Of a stretch of 64,000 bases of DNA, positions 43,201 through 51,749 are shown in pieces. The stretch comes from Prochlorococcus sp. AG-436-C05. GTDB taxonomy: Bacteria > Cyanobacteriota > Cyanobacteriia > PCC-6307 > Cyanobiaceae. The notes under the pieces are model-generated. The model did not search any database. It had not been told where the DNA came from and was given only the letters and a program-made list of their open reading frames with translations. Location of the stretch: positions 1-64,000 of the forward strand of contig QCPB01000001.1 in the NCBI GenBank assembly GCA_003209795.1, given 5' to 3'. Positions within the stretch are counted from its first letter, which is position 1. The number at the start of each line of letters is the position of its first letter. The position numbers were made by a program, and so were the translations under genes.

Positions 43201-43784
43201 TAAAACATTTATCCAAGCCAGCCAAGCTTGTTTCTCCAGTTAGTATTTCTAATTTAGAAGAAACAAAAGATAGAACAAAGGTTTCACTAGTAGCGATGAT
43301 TCCTGAATTAAAGCAAATTACAACAAGAAAAGGAGATAGAATGGCTATAGTTCAATTGGAAGATTTATCAGGAAGTTTTGAAGCGATTGTTTTCCCAAAA
43401 ACATATTCTAGATTATCTGAATTTTTATTGACTGATACTAGACTCTTGGTTTGGGGTACTATTGATAAAAAAAGTGATAAAACTCAATTAATTATTGATG
43501 ATTGTAGAGAAATTGATAACCTAAAATTGCTTGTTATAAACCTTGATAGTTATCAAGCCTCAGATATAAGAATCCATAATATGATAAGAGATTGTTTAGT
43601 TAAATTCAAACCAGATAGAGAAAGATGTGGTATTAAGATTCCTGTATTAGCTGCTGTTAGTCATGAAAATTCTGTTACTTATGTTAAATTCGGAGAACAA
43701 TTCTGTGTTGGAGATATTAATGGTGCTTCTAGATTGTTGGAAGAAAAATTATTTAAGGTTAATTTGAAATCTTTAGTTTCTTAG
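40287..43784 (+). CDS. dnaE: DNA polymerase III alpha subunit
   Basis: 1165 residues, the replicative polymerase. N-terminal PHP domain with HNHSDYSLLDGA, ALTDHGVMYGVLDLVKKCK, and polymerase core with GPGRGSAAGSLVAYAL, SMPDIDTDF (catalytic Asp triad) and DFLGLKNLTMID. The helix-hairpin-helix and C-terminal OB-fold (TRKGDRMAIVQLEDLSG) are present. In-frame throughout, no split intein (unlike some other cyanobacteria). It converges with the PAM68-like gene, 1 base apart. Confidence 0.98.
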   Translation: MGFIPLHNHSDYSLLDGASQVSKIVDRASELGMDSIALTDHGVMYGVLDLVKKCKAKGIKPIIGNEMYIINGSIYDPQPKKEKRYHLVVLAKNHTGYKNLVKLTTISHLNGMRGRGIFSRPCIDKFLLDKYKEGLIISTACLGGEIPQAILKGKVDVAENIALWYKKLFGSDFYLEIQDHGSIEDRIVNVELIRIGKKHNIEVIATNDSHYISNMDVESHDALLCVLTGKLISDQKRLRYTGTEYIKSENEMLSLFKDHIDEKSIKKAVNNTVEISRKIEEFELFGTYRMPKFPLKDDKDSLSFLKRISIQGLLKRLHKSNFEEVGEIYKKRLNSELRIINDMGFPDYFLVVWDYIKFARDNSIPVGPGRGSAAGSLVAYALQITNIDPVEHGLLFERFLNPARKSMPDIDTDFCIDRRNEVIDYVSNRYGDDKVAQIITFNKMTSKAVLKDVARVLDIPYGEADKLAKLIPVVRGKPYKLNEMIGKDSPSHEFRDKYINDSRVKRWIDLALRIEGTNKTYGVHAAGVVIASEPLDELVPLQRNNEGQIITQYSMDDIESLGLLKMDFLGLKNLTMIDKTISLIRESTGQNINIDELPHNDDKTFDLIGRGDLEGIFQLESSGMKQVVKDFKPNSLEDLSSILALYRPGPLDAGLIPKFINRKNGKEKIDFPHPFIKSILTETYGIMVYQEQIMKIAQDLAGYSLGDADLLRRAMGKKKVSEMVKHRNIFVEGSIKNGVNEKIANDLFDQMVLFAEYCFNKSHSTAYGAVTYQTAFLKAHFPVAYMASLLSVNSGSSDKMQRYISNCYSMGIEVISPSINFSGIDFTIKKDQILFGLSAIKNLGDSAIRNIISNRKKLGYFKSLSDLCDRLPSNVLNKRNLESLIHCGALDEFSDNKNRAQLFSDLEYVMEWAASRNRDRISGQGNLFDSIEKHSKGQFSQSQLSKVEDYSLIEKLKLEKQLLGFYLSDHPLKHLSKPAKLVSPVSISNLEETKDRTKVSLVAMIPELKQITTRKGDRMAIVQLEDLSGSFEAIVFPKTYSRLSEFLLTDTRLLVWGTIDKKSDKTQLIIDDCREIDNLKLLVINLDSYQASDIRIHNMIRDCLVKFKPDRERCGIKIPVLAAVSHENSVTYVKFGEQFCVGDINGASRLLEEKLFKVNLKSLVS

Positions 43785-43785
43785 T

Positions 43786-44241
43786 CTAATTATTTTCTTC
43801 AAAGTTTTGAGACGCAGGCTTAAAAGCTGCTTTTGCTCTCTTTATATTCAATGGGATATTTTCTATACCCAATAAACTTCCAGGTTCTTTATCCCAACTA
43901 GCTGACAAAATTCCATAACTTAAACCTGCTAGTCCTAATAAGAAGAATAAAGCTGATATTGCAATTGTTGCGGAAGGCGCAATTTCGGCAATATTTCTTG
44001 TAACAATTATGTAACTAATTACAAATACTGACATTCCTAAAATTGTAGGTATCCCTGTAGTAAAAAAAATTCTTCTTGCCATCCTGTCAGCTACATATTT
44101 CGGTATTCCATTAGATGAATTATTTTTGTTAACAATTATTGGAGTTTTTTTATCTAAATTATCAAATACATCTTGTTCAAGTATTTTTTTCTTGCTTTTA
44201 CTTTTACTCGTATTCTTTTTGTTTGTTTGTTTCTTTTTCAT
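43786..44241 (-). CDS. PAM68-family (DUF3464) photosystem assembly protein
   Basis: 151 residues. A basic N-terminal tail (Lys/Ser/Thr-rich), then IPKYVADRMARRIFFTTGIP and two spans, TILGMSVFVISYIIVT and ATIAISALFFLLGLAGLSYG, with WDKEPGSLLGIENIPLNI after them. That layout is the PAM68 family, which helps build photosystem II (and in plants early PSII assembly and chlorophyll insertion). Thylakoid membrane. Downstream of rpsO on the same strand, 9 bases apart. Confidence 0.87.
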   Translation of the reverse strand: MKKKQTNKKNTSKSKSKKKILEQDVFDNLDKKTPIIVNKNNSSNGIPKYVADRMARRIFFTTGIPTILGMSVFVISYIIVTRNIAEIAPSATIAISALFFLLGLAGLSYGILSASWDKEPGSLLGIENIPLNIKRAKAAFKPASQNFEENN

Positions 44242-44250
44242 TAAAGGATG

Positions 44251-44520
44251 TTATCCCCTTATTCCAATTTTTATAACTAAATCATGATATTTTTTTTCGT
44301 TTTTCACTTTTAGGTAAGATAGTAATCTCTTTCTTTTTCCAATCATTTTTAATAATCCTTGTCTTGATGCAAAATCATGAATATTACCTTGAAGATGATC
44401 ACTTAACTTTGATATTCTTTCAGATAGCATTGCTACTTGTACTTCTACAGAACCTGTATCTGTAGCATGTACTTGATGGCTTTCAATTAGTTTTTGCTTT
44501 TCTGCAGTATCTAGTGACAT
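44251..44520 (-). CDS. rpsO: 30S ribosomal protein S15
   Basis: 89 residues, the canonical length. [40 protein letters not shown] and the C-terminal [20 protein letters not shown] are diagnostic. Primary 16S rRNA-binding protein; binds the central domain. Start ATG; ruvA ends 32 bases upstream on the same strand. Confidence 0.98.
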   Translation of the reverse strand: MSLDTAEKQKLIESHQVHATDTGSVEVQVAMLSERISKLSDHLQGNIHDFASRQGLLKMIGKRKRLLSYLKVKNEKKYHDLVIKIGIRG

Positions 44521-44552
44521 AAAATTTATCTACGTTTCTTTATCTTACTATG

Positions 44553-45230
44553 TTATCTGCCTAAATTACTATTATTATCTAAATGGTTCATAGCAAGTTT
44601 TAATATAAATTCAAATGATATATTATCTTTTTCATGTATGGATTTATTTTTAATTTCGTTGACAAGAATAGGAAATAATTTTTTTATTTCATTATTTGTA
44701 TAGTTTAGAGATTGAAGAGTTAAATCAATATCTTGCAGCATTGAATTTATTTCTTGGTTTTCATTTAAAAAATTACAATTATTTATTTTCTCATTAAATG
44801 TTGATTTCATATTTAGGCTATTTTTTAAATCTAGAATTATTCTTTCAGCCATTTTTGGGCCTATCCCCTGAACGGAAATAATTAATTTCTTATCTTTAGT
44901 GTTTATTGCATTGGTAATTTCGCCTATTGAAAATTTGTTCAATAATGCCATACCTATTTGAGATCCTACACCCCTTATTTTTAGAATTTCAACAAAGAAA
45001 TCCTTTTGATTTTTTTCTTTGAATCCAAACAATAAATCTGAATCTTCTTTCTTGATGTGTTTTAACCAGAAAACTATGTTTTGATGAGGTATTTCCTTTT
45101 TCTTTAATTTGATATAAATAGATTCTAATATCTGAATCTCATATCCTAAGTCCTGACAATTTATTACAATATAAAATTTGTTATTAGTTTGCCATAAATC
45201 TACAAGCTCACCTTTTATCCAACTAATCAA
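44553..45230 (-). CDS. ruvA: Holliday junction helicase subunit RuvA
   Basis: 225 residues. N-terminal OB fold (MISWIKGELVDLWQTNNK), two HhH motifs around ILKIRGVGSQIGMALLNKFS and ISVQGIGPKMAERIILDLKN, and a C-terminal flexible domain that contacts RuvB. Binds four-way junctions as a tetramer. Starts at TTG, directly after the stop of the upstream exported-protein gene. RuvB/RuvC are elsewhere. Confidence 0.95.
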   Translation of the reverse strand: MISWIKGELVDLWQTNNKFYIVINCQDLGYEIQILESIYIKLKKKEIPHQNIVFWLKHIKKEDSDLLFGFKEKNQKDFFVEILKIRGVGSQIGMALLNKFSIGEITNAINTKDKKLIISVQGIGPKMAERIILDLKNSLNMKSTFNEKINNCNFLNENQEINSMLQDIDLTLQSLNYTNNEIKKLFPILVNEIKNKSIHEKDNISFEFILKLAMNHLDNNSNLGR

Positions 45231-45584
45231 TTAACCTCCCGCTGCGTCACAACCAATTTTACTTCCAAGTACAGCTCCTAGTGGAACGGCCCACCATCTT
45301 CCATTCCCTCTTGACATGGCAGCACCTGCTCCTCCTCCTAGAAGTGCTCCTGCTATTTTCCCATCTGTACAATCATTATCTTCTCTATGATCTGCTTTTT
45401 TTCCATGACAAGGGATTTTCACATCTATTTCATAATTTCTTACATAACCTGGCCTAGATTTTGTCCCAGGAATATATTCTTCTCTATATTCAGTTCTAGT
45501 ACATGTTAAAGACTTAGGTGTTGAAGCATTCAAATGAAGTAATGGAGAGAAACCGAAAAATATTGCAAAAAAGAAAAATTTCAT
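45231..45584 (-). CDS. Exported glycine-zipper protein
   Basis: 117 residues. Signal peptide FFFFAIFFGFSPLLHLNAS, then CTRTEYREEYIPGTKSRPGY in a strand-rich middle, then a C-terminal glycine zipper KIAGALLGGGAGAAMSRG and PLGAVLGSKIGCDAAGG. Such 17-kDa-antigen-like zippers insert in membranes. Four Cys could form two disulfides. Likely envelope or lumen protein, function unknown. Confidence 0.75.
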   Translation of the reverse strand: MKFFFFAIFFGFSPLLHLNASTPKSLTCTRTEYREEYIPGTKSRPGYVRNYEIDVKIPCHGKKADHREDNDCTDGKIAGALLGGGAGAAMSRGNGRWWAVPLGAVLGSKIGCDAAGG

Positions 45585-45610
45585 ATTTAAAATAAACCTT
45601 TTTCTATATT

Positions 45611-46498
45611 TTAAATGTTTTTAAGTATTTTGCTAGAAGAGATAATAGTTCCTAATAAAACAAGTATAGAGCCAAATAGGAAATTAATATTTATTATTTC
45701 ACTAAAGAATAAAACACCCCAAATGGATCCAAAAAATACCTGTAAATAATTAATAGTTGAGGCTTCTGAAGCTGGTAAATTTTTTAATCCTATAGTTAAA
45801 AAAGTTTGGCCTAATTGGGTAAATATGCCAATTCCCATTATCCAAATTAAATCATTTAGGTTAGGTGTAACCCAATTTCTTAATACAATAGGAAACAAAG
45901 TAATTACTGAAACTAGCGGAAAATATTTAATTATTATAAAAATATCCTCTGTTTCTGAAAGCTTCCTAACAGTTACGTAAGCCAATGCTGTAGATATTGC
46001 TCCAAGAAATGCTATGAAAATTGATAATTTCTCAATTTCAACGTTTATATTTACTAATTGTGAATGATTTAATATTACTAAAATCCCTAGCCAACCTAAT
46101 ATTAAAGCCAGTACTGTATTCTTATTAATTTTTTCATTTATAAATACCCCTGCAAAGATAGATATAAAAATAGGATATGTATATTGAATAACTGTAGAAA
46201 TACTAAGAGGCATATTTCTTATTGCGTAAAATATACACAATAAAGCAAGAGTTCCAAAGAATCCTCTCAACAAAAGTAATTTGCGATTATTTCCCCATGG
46301 ATTTATATCTTTTGTCTTTAAGATAAATGAAGTAATTAATAAACTTATAAATGACCTAAAGAAAACTAATTCATATATGTCTATCCTTTTATCAATTTTT
46401 TTTACACATACTGTCATCAGACTAAAAAATAATGAAGCAAAAACTAAATTAAACTTATTAAATAGGTTTTTATTATTAATATATTTATAGTGCAGCAT
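45611..46498 (-). CDS. EamA/DMT-superfamily transporter
   Basis: 295 residues, ten predicted spans in two EamA repeats (each with a Gly/Ala-rich pair of helices, e.g. SISTVIQYTYPIFISIFAGV and LPASEASTINYLQVFFGSIW). Drug/metabolite transporter superfamily; substrate not deducible (related proteins export amino acids, nucleosides or solutes). Single gene, divergent from dnaG. Confidence 0.87.
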   Translation of the reverse strand: MLHYKYINNKNLFNKFNLVFASLFFSLMTVCVKKIDKRIDIYELVFFRSFISLLITSFILKTKDINPWGNNRKLLLLRGFFGTLALLCIFYAIRNMPLSISTVIQYTYPIFISIFAGVFINEKINKNTVLALILGWLGILVILNHSQLVNINVEIEKLSIFIAFLGAISTALAYVTVRKLSETEDIFIIIKYFPLVSVITLFPIVLRNWVTPNLNDLIWIMGIGIFTQLGQTFLTIGLKNLPASEASTINYLQVFFGSIWGVLFFSEIININFLFGSILVLLGTIISSSKILKNI

Positions 46499-46594
46499 TT
46501 CTTTTAAAAGTTTTATTGTGAATTTAAGTAGATTCTTTTTTGATTTTGAACTATAACAAATAAATTAATGTGTTTTTCTAGTTAAATATTACAT

Positions 46595-48628
46595 ATGGTG
46601 CGTTCTATACATCCAAGAACCATTCAGGAAGTTAAGGAAAAGGCCGATATTGTAGATGTTATTTCTCAGCATATTGTTCTAAAGAAAAAAGGTAAGGAGT
46701 TTGTTGGAATTTGTCCTTTTCATGATGACACAAAGCCGTCTATGACGGTTTCTCCTTCTAAGCAATTCTATTATTGTTTTTCTTGTGGTGCAGGTGGTAA
46801 CTCAATTAAATTTTTAATGGAGTTTACACGTGCTAATTTTTCAGAGGTTGTTCTTTCACTTGCTAAAAAAAATAATATCAATATAGAAAGTCTTGATGGT
46901 CCTCAGGATGAGGCTTATAAAAGAGAATTATCACGAAAAGAAGAACTTTATAAAATTTTAAGAATATCAAAAAATTGGTTTAGGTCACAATTAAATAATT
47001 CATTGGGTAAAGAAGCTATGAATTATTTGATATCCCAAAGGAACTTAAGTAGCAATATTATTAATCAATTTGAATTGGGTTTTGCTCCTAATTCATGGAA
47101 TGATTTATTTAATTATCTTTTAAAAGTAGAAAAACTACCGTTAAATTCAATATTAAGTTCAGGACTTGTTATTTCTAAAGATAATTCTGACAAAAATTAT
47201 GATCGTTTTAGAAACAGATTAATTGTCCCCATTCATGATATGCAAGGAAGAGTGGTTGCCTTTGGCGGTAGATCATTAGATGGTCAGGAACCTAAATATC
47301 TTAACTCTCCAGAGTCTGAAGTTTTTGAAAAGGGTAAAATGTTGTTTGGATTCGAAAGAGCTTCTAGCAATATTAGAAAAAGTGATAAAGCAATTATCGT
47401 TGAAGGTTACTTTGATGTTATTTCTCTTCATTCAAAAGGTATTACGAATTCTGTAGCTTCTCTTGGAACAGCACTAAATAAATATCAAATATCACAACTC
47501 TGTAGGTTCACTGATAATAAAAATATAATACTAAATTTTGATTCTGATAACGCAGGCATATTAGCCACAAAAAGGGTCATAAATGAAGTAGAGAGTTTGT
47601 TAATTCATGATCAAATTAACCTAAAAATTCTTCAGCTAAAAAACTTTAAAGATCCAGACGAATATTTAAATAGTCATACTCCTGAAGATTATTTTAATTT
47701 AATTGATAATGCTTTTTTTTGGATTGATTGGGAGATAGATCAGATCTTTAATAATAAGGATTTAACTAAATCTGATATTTTCCAGAGTGTTATTTCAGCA
47801 TTGGTTAAGTTATTAAGTAAATTACCTCAATCATCTACTAGAACTCATTATTTACAAAAAGTCTCTGAAAGGTTAAGTATGGGTCAAGCCCGATTAGCTA
47901 TACAGTTTGAACAAGATTTAAGAAGTCAGGTAAAGGGTTTTCGTTGGCATGGCAGGTCAAAAAGATTCGAACAACCAAAAGAAGTTTCCCAACGTGAGAA
48001 AAATGAATCAGAAATAATATTTTATTATCTACATTGCCCCAATCATAGGCTCTTTATTCGAGAGGAATTACTTAAAAGAGAAATTAATGATTTTAATTCC
48101 GACTATATTCGTATTATTTGGGATTCAATTTCAAAAATAGAAGAAGATAATTTAGGTCCAAATTATTTAAATAAATTTCAAAAATCTGATATTGAAAAGC
48201 TAAATAAGGATTTTTTAAATCTTAACTTAATTTCTTTATTACCAGATCATTTAGCTCTTAACAATCCAGAATTATCAAATAAAATTAATATTTTTATTAA
48301 TCCAAGTGAACTATTTTTAACTATGTTAAAAACTCCCAAAGAAAATTTACTTGGTACTCTATCTCTTCTTGAAAGGTACAAATCCTTAAAAAGATGTAGA
48401 CACTTGATCGAATCTTGGAGTTCTCAAAGATTAAAAACTTTAGAAAACTGTATATCTATATTAATAGATGATTCCTCCTCAGAAGTCTCTGACTCTAATA
48501 AAGAGATAGATGATCTTTTTAAGGATTTAAACTCTGATGCTATTAAATTTCAAGAATTATATTATACAGAAAGACAACATATAAGTTCTTTAGATAAACA
48601 ACGTTGTGGTAATTTCATTGCTAGTTAA
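46595..48628 (+). CDS. dnaG: DNA primase
   Basis: 677 residues. N-terminal CHC2 zinc finger GICPFHDDTKPSMTVSPSK, then YYCFSCGAGGNSIKFLMEF, TOPRIM core KAIIVEGYFDVISLH with SLGTALNKYQISQLCRF and NFDSDNAGILATKR, and a C-terminal helicase-interaction part. Makes RNA primers for replication. Divergent from the EamA gene. Upstream spacer is 96 bases. Confidence 0.97.
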   Translation: MVRSIHPRTIQEVKEKADIVDVISQHIVLKKKGKEFVGICPFHDDTKPSMTVSPSKQFYYCFSCGAGGNSIKFLMEFTRANFSEVVLSLAKKNNINIESLDGPQDEAYKRELSRKEELYKILRISKNWFRSQLNNSLGKEAMNYLISQRNLSSNIINQFELGFAPNSWNDLFNYLLKVEKLPLNSILSSGLVISKDNSDKNYDRFRNRLIVPIHDMQGRVVAFGGRSLDGQEPKYLNSPESEVFEKGKMLFGFERASSNIRKSDKAIIVEGYFDVISLHSKGITNSVASLGTALNKYQISQLCRFTDNKNIILNFDSDNAGILATKRVINEVESLLIHDQINLKILQLKNFKDPDEYLNSHTPEDYFNLIDNAFFWIDWEIDQIFNNKDLTKSDIFQSVISALVKLLSKLPQSSTRTHYLQKVSERLSMGQARLAIQFEQDLRSQVKGFRWHGRSKRFEQPKEVSQREKNESEIIFYYLHCPNHRLFIREELLKREINDFNSDYIRIIWDSISKIEEDNLGPNYLNKFQKSDIEKLNKDFLNLNLISLLPDHLALNNPELSNKINIFINPSELFLTMLKTPKENLLGTLSLLERYKSLKRCRHLIESWSSQRLKTLENCISILIDDSSSEVSDSNKEIDDLFKDLNSDAIKFQELYYTERQHISSLDKQRCGNFIAS

Positions 48629-48644
48629 AAATTTACTCTTAATT

Positions 48645-49112
48645 TTATAAACAATATTTTTTAAGCATTTCTTTTACTTTTTTTGGTTTGTCTTCCAATA
48701 TATAAGCCTCCACTTCTTTTGAGTAAGTTCCGGAAAATTTTGAAGTAGAGAATTCTAATGCTTTTCTCTTACTTTGATGTAATTTAGATTCTAAATTTTT
48801 TAGATCTCCAATTATTTTATTCCCATTACATTTTTGTACAACATGAGTTGCTTCATGCCTTAATGCCTTTCTAATTGCCCTTTCCATTTTGAAATTATCC
48901 TTATTTGAATGGGTTTTTATTCCTCTATATTTTGTTTTCCTTTTTGCATTTTCAGTACATATTACTATTATATTTTCTTTAAAATTGTGTAGCCCTTTTA
49001 TTTCTTTGTTTAATAAACATTCTATTTTATTTTCTTCAACAAGATAGTTTGTTTTTTTTAATAGTTCTAGAATTTCTTTATCTAATTTACTTAAGAATAT
49101 AATAAATTCCAT
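48645..49112 (-). CDS. Putative HExxH metalloprotein downstream of umuC
   Basis: 155 residues, rich in Lys and Glu. Residues 86-90 are HEATH within AIRKALRHEATHVVQKCNGN, a zinc-metallopeptidase consensus, and acidic residues in YSKEVEAYILE (133-140) could be the third ligand. No signal peptide, so a cytosolic protease or a metal-binding protein. It follows umuC with a 12-base gap on the same strand and so should share SOS control. I cannot place it in a named family. Confidence 0.65.
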   Translation of the reverse strand: MEFIIFLSKLDKEILELLKKTNYLVEENKIECLLNKEIKGLHNFKENIIVICTENAKRKTKYRGIKTHSNKDNFKMERAIRKALRHEATHVVQKCNGNKIIGDLKNLESKLHQSKRKALEFSTSKFSGTYSKEVEAYILEDKPKKVKEMLKKYCL

Positions 49113-49124
49113 ATTTAATTTTTT

Positions 49125-50411
49125 TTATATAACTATAGTTGGAATTTTCCTTATATCTGTTGTAGATGTGTGACTTAATAAATTTCTATTAATTGTCCAT
49201 TCTTTTGGCTTTTTTGTAATTGCCCATGTAATTGCGTTGTTATTATATTTTTTATTCAATAAGTCAATTGTTCTCATAAGATTCTCTGATTTTTTAATGT
49301 CTTCCTGAGATTTGTAATTAATAATTGATTTCTGTAAATAGTGGCAATTAATTAGATCCTGCATTAAAACGCCTGCCTTTGATAATTTATACTCAGGATT
49401 ATAAATTTCTTTAGATAATGCAACTACTATTTTTAAAATGGCATTTGTGTTGTCTGTTGCATTTATAAGTTTTTTATGGGCAACTCTTTGATACTTTTGA
49501 TTTGAATATTTACTGGTTCTCACAAAAACACTAATAGCAGATGTTTTTAAGCTTTGACTTCTCATTTTTGCCGATGCTTGTATCGCATAAATTGCTAATA
49601 CTTGAGTTAAATCTTCTAATTTTGTGATAGGAGTACCGAAACTTCTACTTACCTGAATTTCTCTTTTTGACTTATTACTTTTTTTTATGGGCAGACATTT
49701 ATAACCTTTTAATTCTAATTGCAATCTTTTCCCTACGACCCCTAGTTTCTTAATGATTTCATTTTCTTTCATATCTCTTAATTCTTGTGCATTTTTAATA
49801 CCTTTACTTTTTAACCATTTAGATGTTTGTTTACCAATTCCCCAGATTTTATCTACACTAATTCCTTTAAAATAGCTATTCTCATCTTTGGTTCTAGCTA
49901 AATCAAATATTCCTGCTGAATAATCAATGTTTTTAGCTAACTTGTTAGCAACTTTTGCTCTTACTTTGTTTTCTCCTATTCCTATTGTTATGGTGATCCC
50001 TAGATTTTGATATGTTAATGTCCTTAATTTTCTCGCCCAAGGATATAGATTTTTATCATTAGGTCTATAAATTGAGACAAAGGCTTCATCAATAGAATAA
50101 ATTTCCATTTCTTCACAGTAATTTTTTAATAAATTCATTAGTCTCTTACTCATATCAGCGTAAAGCGAGTAGTTAGAGCTTAAAACTGCTACATCTAATT
50201 TAGATAACCTTTCTTTCTCTTTGAAATAAGGAGTTCCCATTTTAATTTTTAAAGCGCGAGCTTCGGGACTTCTTGCAATAATGCATGCGTCATTATTGGA
50301 TAAAATTACTACTGGTCTATTTCTTAAGTGAGGGTTTATACTTTGTTCGCATGAAGCGTAGAAATTATTAGCATCTATAAGAGCTATTGCTTCAATACTT
50401 GAAATGGTCAT
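49125..50411 (-). CDS. umuC: DNA polymerase V catalytic subunit (Y family)
   Basis: 428 residues. LIDANNFYASCEQSINPHLR and YSIDEAFVSI carry the three catalytic acidic residues; the fingers/palm (NDACIIARSPEARALKIKMG) and the HhH thumb plus C-terminal little finger (SRSFGTPITKLEDL) are complete. With UmuD' it performs error-prone translesion synthesis. Start overlaps the umuD stop by 4 bases (ATGA). Confidence 0.97.
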   Translation of the reverse strand: MTISSIEAIALIDANNFYASCEQSINPHLRNRPVVILSNNDACIIARSPEARALKIKMGTPYFKEKERLSKLDVAVLSSNYSLYADMSKRLMNLLKNYCEEMEIYSIDEAFVSIYRPNDKNLYPWARKLRTLTYQNLGITITIGIGENKVRAKVANKLAKNIDYSAGIFDLARTKDENSYFKGISVDKIWGIGKQTSKWLKSKGIKNAQELRDMKENEIIKKLGVVGKRLQLELKGYKCLPIKKSNKSKREIQVSRSFGTPITKLEDLTQVLAIYAIQASAKMRSQSLKTSAISVFVRTSKYSNQKYQRVAHKKLINATDNTNAILKIVVALSKEIYNPEYKLSKAGVLMQDLINCHYLQKSIINYKSQEDIKKSENLMRTIDLLNKKYNNNAITWAITKKPKEWTINRNLLSHTSTTDIRKIPTIVI

Positions 50412-50836
50412 AAGTAGCTATGTATTGAATAGATAACAACCCCCCATATCTGCACATCAATATAATTTTTAAACCTGAAGTCTGGATAATTATGATTTTC
50501 TGCTTTTAAATATAATTCATTATTTTTTATGGATAATCTTTTTATTGTAAATTCTCCGTCTATCATCGCAATGACAATATTACCTGGTTTAGCTCTTAGA
50601 CTTTTATCTACTATTATTAAATCCTTATCTTTAATTCCTGCATTAAGCATTGAGTTACCTTTAACTCTAAGAAAAAAAGTACTAAAAGGATTAGATATTA
50701 AATGCTCATTTAAATCAATACTTTCTTCTGAATAATCATCTGCAGGAGAAGGAAACCCTGCTGATATCGAATCACTTAATAAGGGGATCTTTAATCTTTC
50801 AGAAGGCAAACCAAAGGAATTCAAGGATTCATTCAA
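50408..50836 (-). CDS. umuD: UmuD (S24 self-cleaving peptidase, SOS mutagenesis)
   Basis: 142 residues. PLLSDSISAGFPSPADDYSE carries the cleavage site Ala26-Gly27 (LexA-like AG rather than CG), and Ser62 (VKGNSML) and Lys99 (FTIKR) form the catalytic dyad. RecA filament promotes self-cleavage to UmuD', which activates UmuC. Start TTG gives LNESLNSFGLP; a second TTG lies 4 codons later, and the adjacent LexA-type palindrome suggests the transcript begins almost at the start codon. Confidence 0.93.
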   Translation of the reverse strand: MNESLNSFGLPSERLKIPLLSDSISAGFPSPADDYSEESIDLNEHLISNPFSTFFLRVKGNSMLNAGIKDKDLIIVDKSLRAKPGNIVIAMIDGEFTIKRLSIKNNELYLKAENHNYPDFRFKNYIDVQIWGVVIYSIHSYL

Positions 50837-50837
50837 T

Positions 50838-50851
50838 AGTATATATGTACT
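50838..50851. promoter_or_regulatory. LexA-box-like operator at the umuD start
   Basis: AGTATATATGTACT, a near-perfect palindrome (AGTA-N6-TACT) matching the form of the cyanobacterial LexA box. It ends 1 base before the umuD start codon. On the minus strand a TATAGT or TATACT hexamer overlaps it, so repressor bound here would block RNA polymerase. This implies umuD-umuC and the HExxH gene are DNA-damage inducible. Confidence 0.72.
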
Positions 50852-50926
50852 ATACAGTAAAAGGTGGAAATTGGCTGGTTGTTAGAAGTTTATATATTAA
50901 TTTAAAATTAACTCTAATATTTTCCT

Positions 50927-51343
50927 TTAGACGCGATGGTATGGGGAATTGCTCGAAATAGAACTAGCTCTATAAATTTGTTCCAGTAAAATTAATCTAG
51001 CTAATTCATGAGGGAAAGTGAGACGTGAAAGACTTAGTAAAAGATCAGATTGTTTTTTAACATCAGAACTAATTCCATCAGCATCTCCAATTAGAAAAAA
51101 GATTTTTTTATTTTTAAAATTTAAAAGTAAAGAATTTAGTTCAATAGAATTAAACTGCCTACCTTCCTCGCTGAGACAGATAATAATATTGTTATTAAGT
51201 CTAAGATTATTTATATTAAAAATTTTTAACTCATTAATGATAAGACCAGGCATTCTTTTTTTATATTGATTAATTCCGTCTCTAATCCAATTTTTTTTTA
51301 TTTTGCCAATAGCGTAAATTGATAATCTATTAGTTTGGAGCAT
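50927..51343 (-). CDS. rlmH: 23S rRNA pseudouridine-1915 N3-methyltransferase
   Basis: 138 residues. SPOUT fold: [33 protein letters not shown] and the C-terminal [20 protein letters not shown] and YHR, all standard for RlmH (YbeA). It acts on assembled 70S ribosomes. Ends 90 bases upstream of umuD's operator on the same strand; separate promoter likely. Confidence 0.93.
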   Translation of the reverse strand: MLQTNRLSIYAIGKIKKNWIRDGINQYKKRMPGLIINELKIFNINNLRLNNNIIICLSEEGRQFNSIELNSLLLNFKNKKIFFLIGDADGISSDVKKQSDLLLSLSRLTFPHELARLILLEQIYRASSISSNSPYHRV

Positions 51344-51363
51344 AAGTAAATATTGAAATTTAG

Positions 51364-51693
51364 TTATTCCTCAAGAAGATAATTAAATTCATCATATAAT
51401 TCCTCTTCAGTTGTTAAATGCTTTGAATGATTAGCGATCTTAGAATTTGTGCTAATAAGTTCATTCTCAGAGGTTCTTAGTAAATGATTTACTTTAGAAG
51501 TTTCGCTAAGGCTTTCTGAGTTATCAATTAAAGAATAAAAAATTTTACTAGGATCTTCTAATTTAGTAGGGTTTTTGCCTCTCTTAGGAGTTTTAACTGA
51601 ATTTTGGCTCTTACTTATATTGTGATCTTTAGGTAAATCGTTATTTTTAATAAAACTATTGAGTTTATCTAAATTTTTTTTTGATAAGCTCAT
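51364..51693 (-). CDS. Low-complexity acidic/basic protein, unknown
   Basis: 109 residues, mostly polar (Ser, Asn, Lys, Glu) with no hydrophobic core. [18 protein letters not shown] at the start, a basic middle with [14 protein letters not shown] and an acidic helix [16 protein letters not shown] at the end. Probably largely disordered, as is frequent for picocyanobacterial hypotheticals. Lies 20 bases before rlmH on the same strand. Confidence 0.55.
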   Translation of the reverse strand: MSLSKKNLDKLNSFIKNNDLPKDHNISKSQNSVKTPKRGKNPTKLEDPSKIFYSLIDNSESLSETSKVNHLLRTSENELISTNSKIANHSKHLTTEEELYDEFNYLLEE

Positions 51694-51749
51694 AATATAA
51701 ATTAGATATTAGATGCATATTTAATTTAAACATATTATTTATCTTTTTG

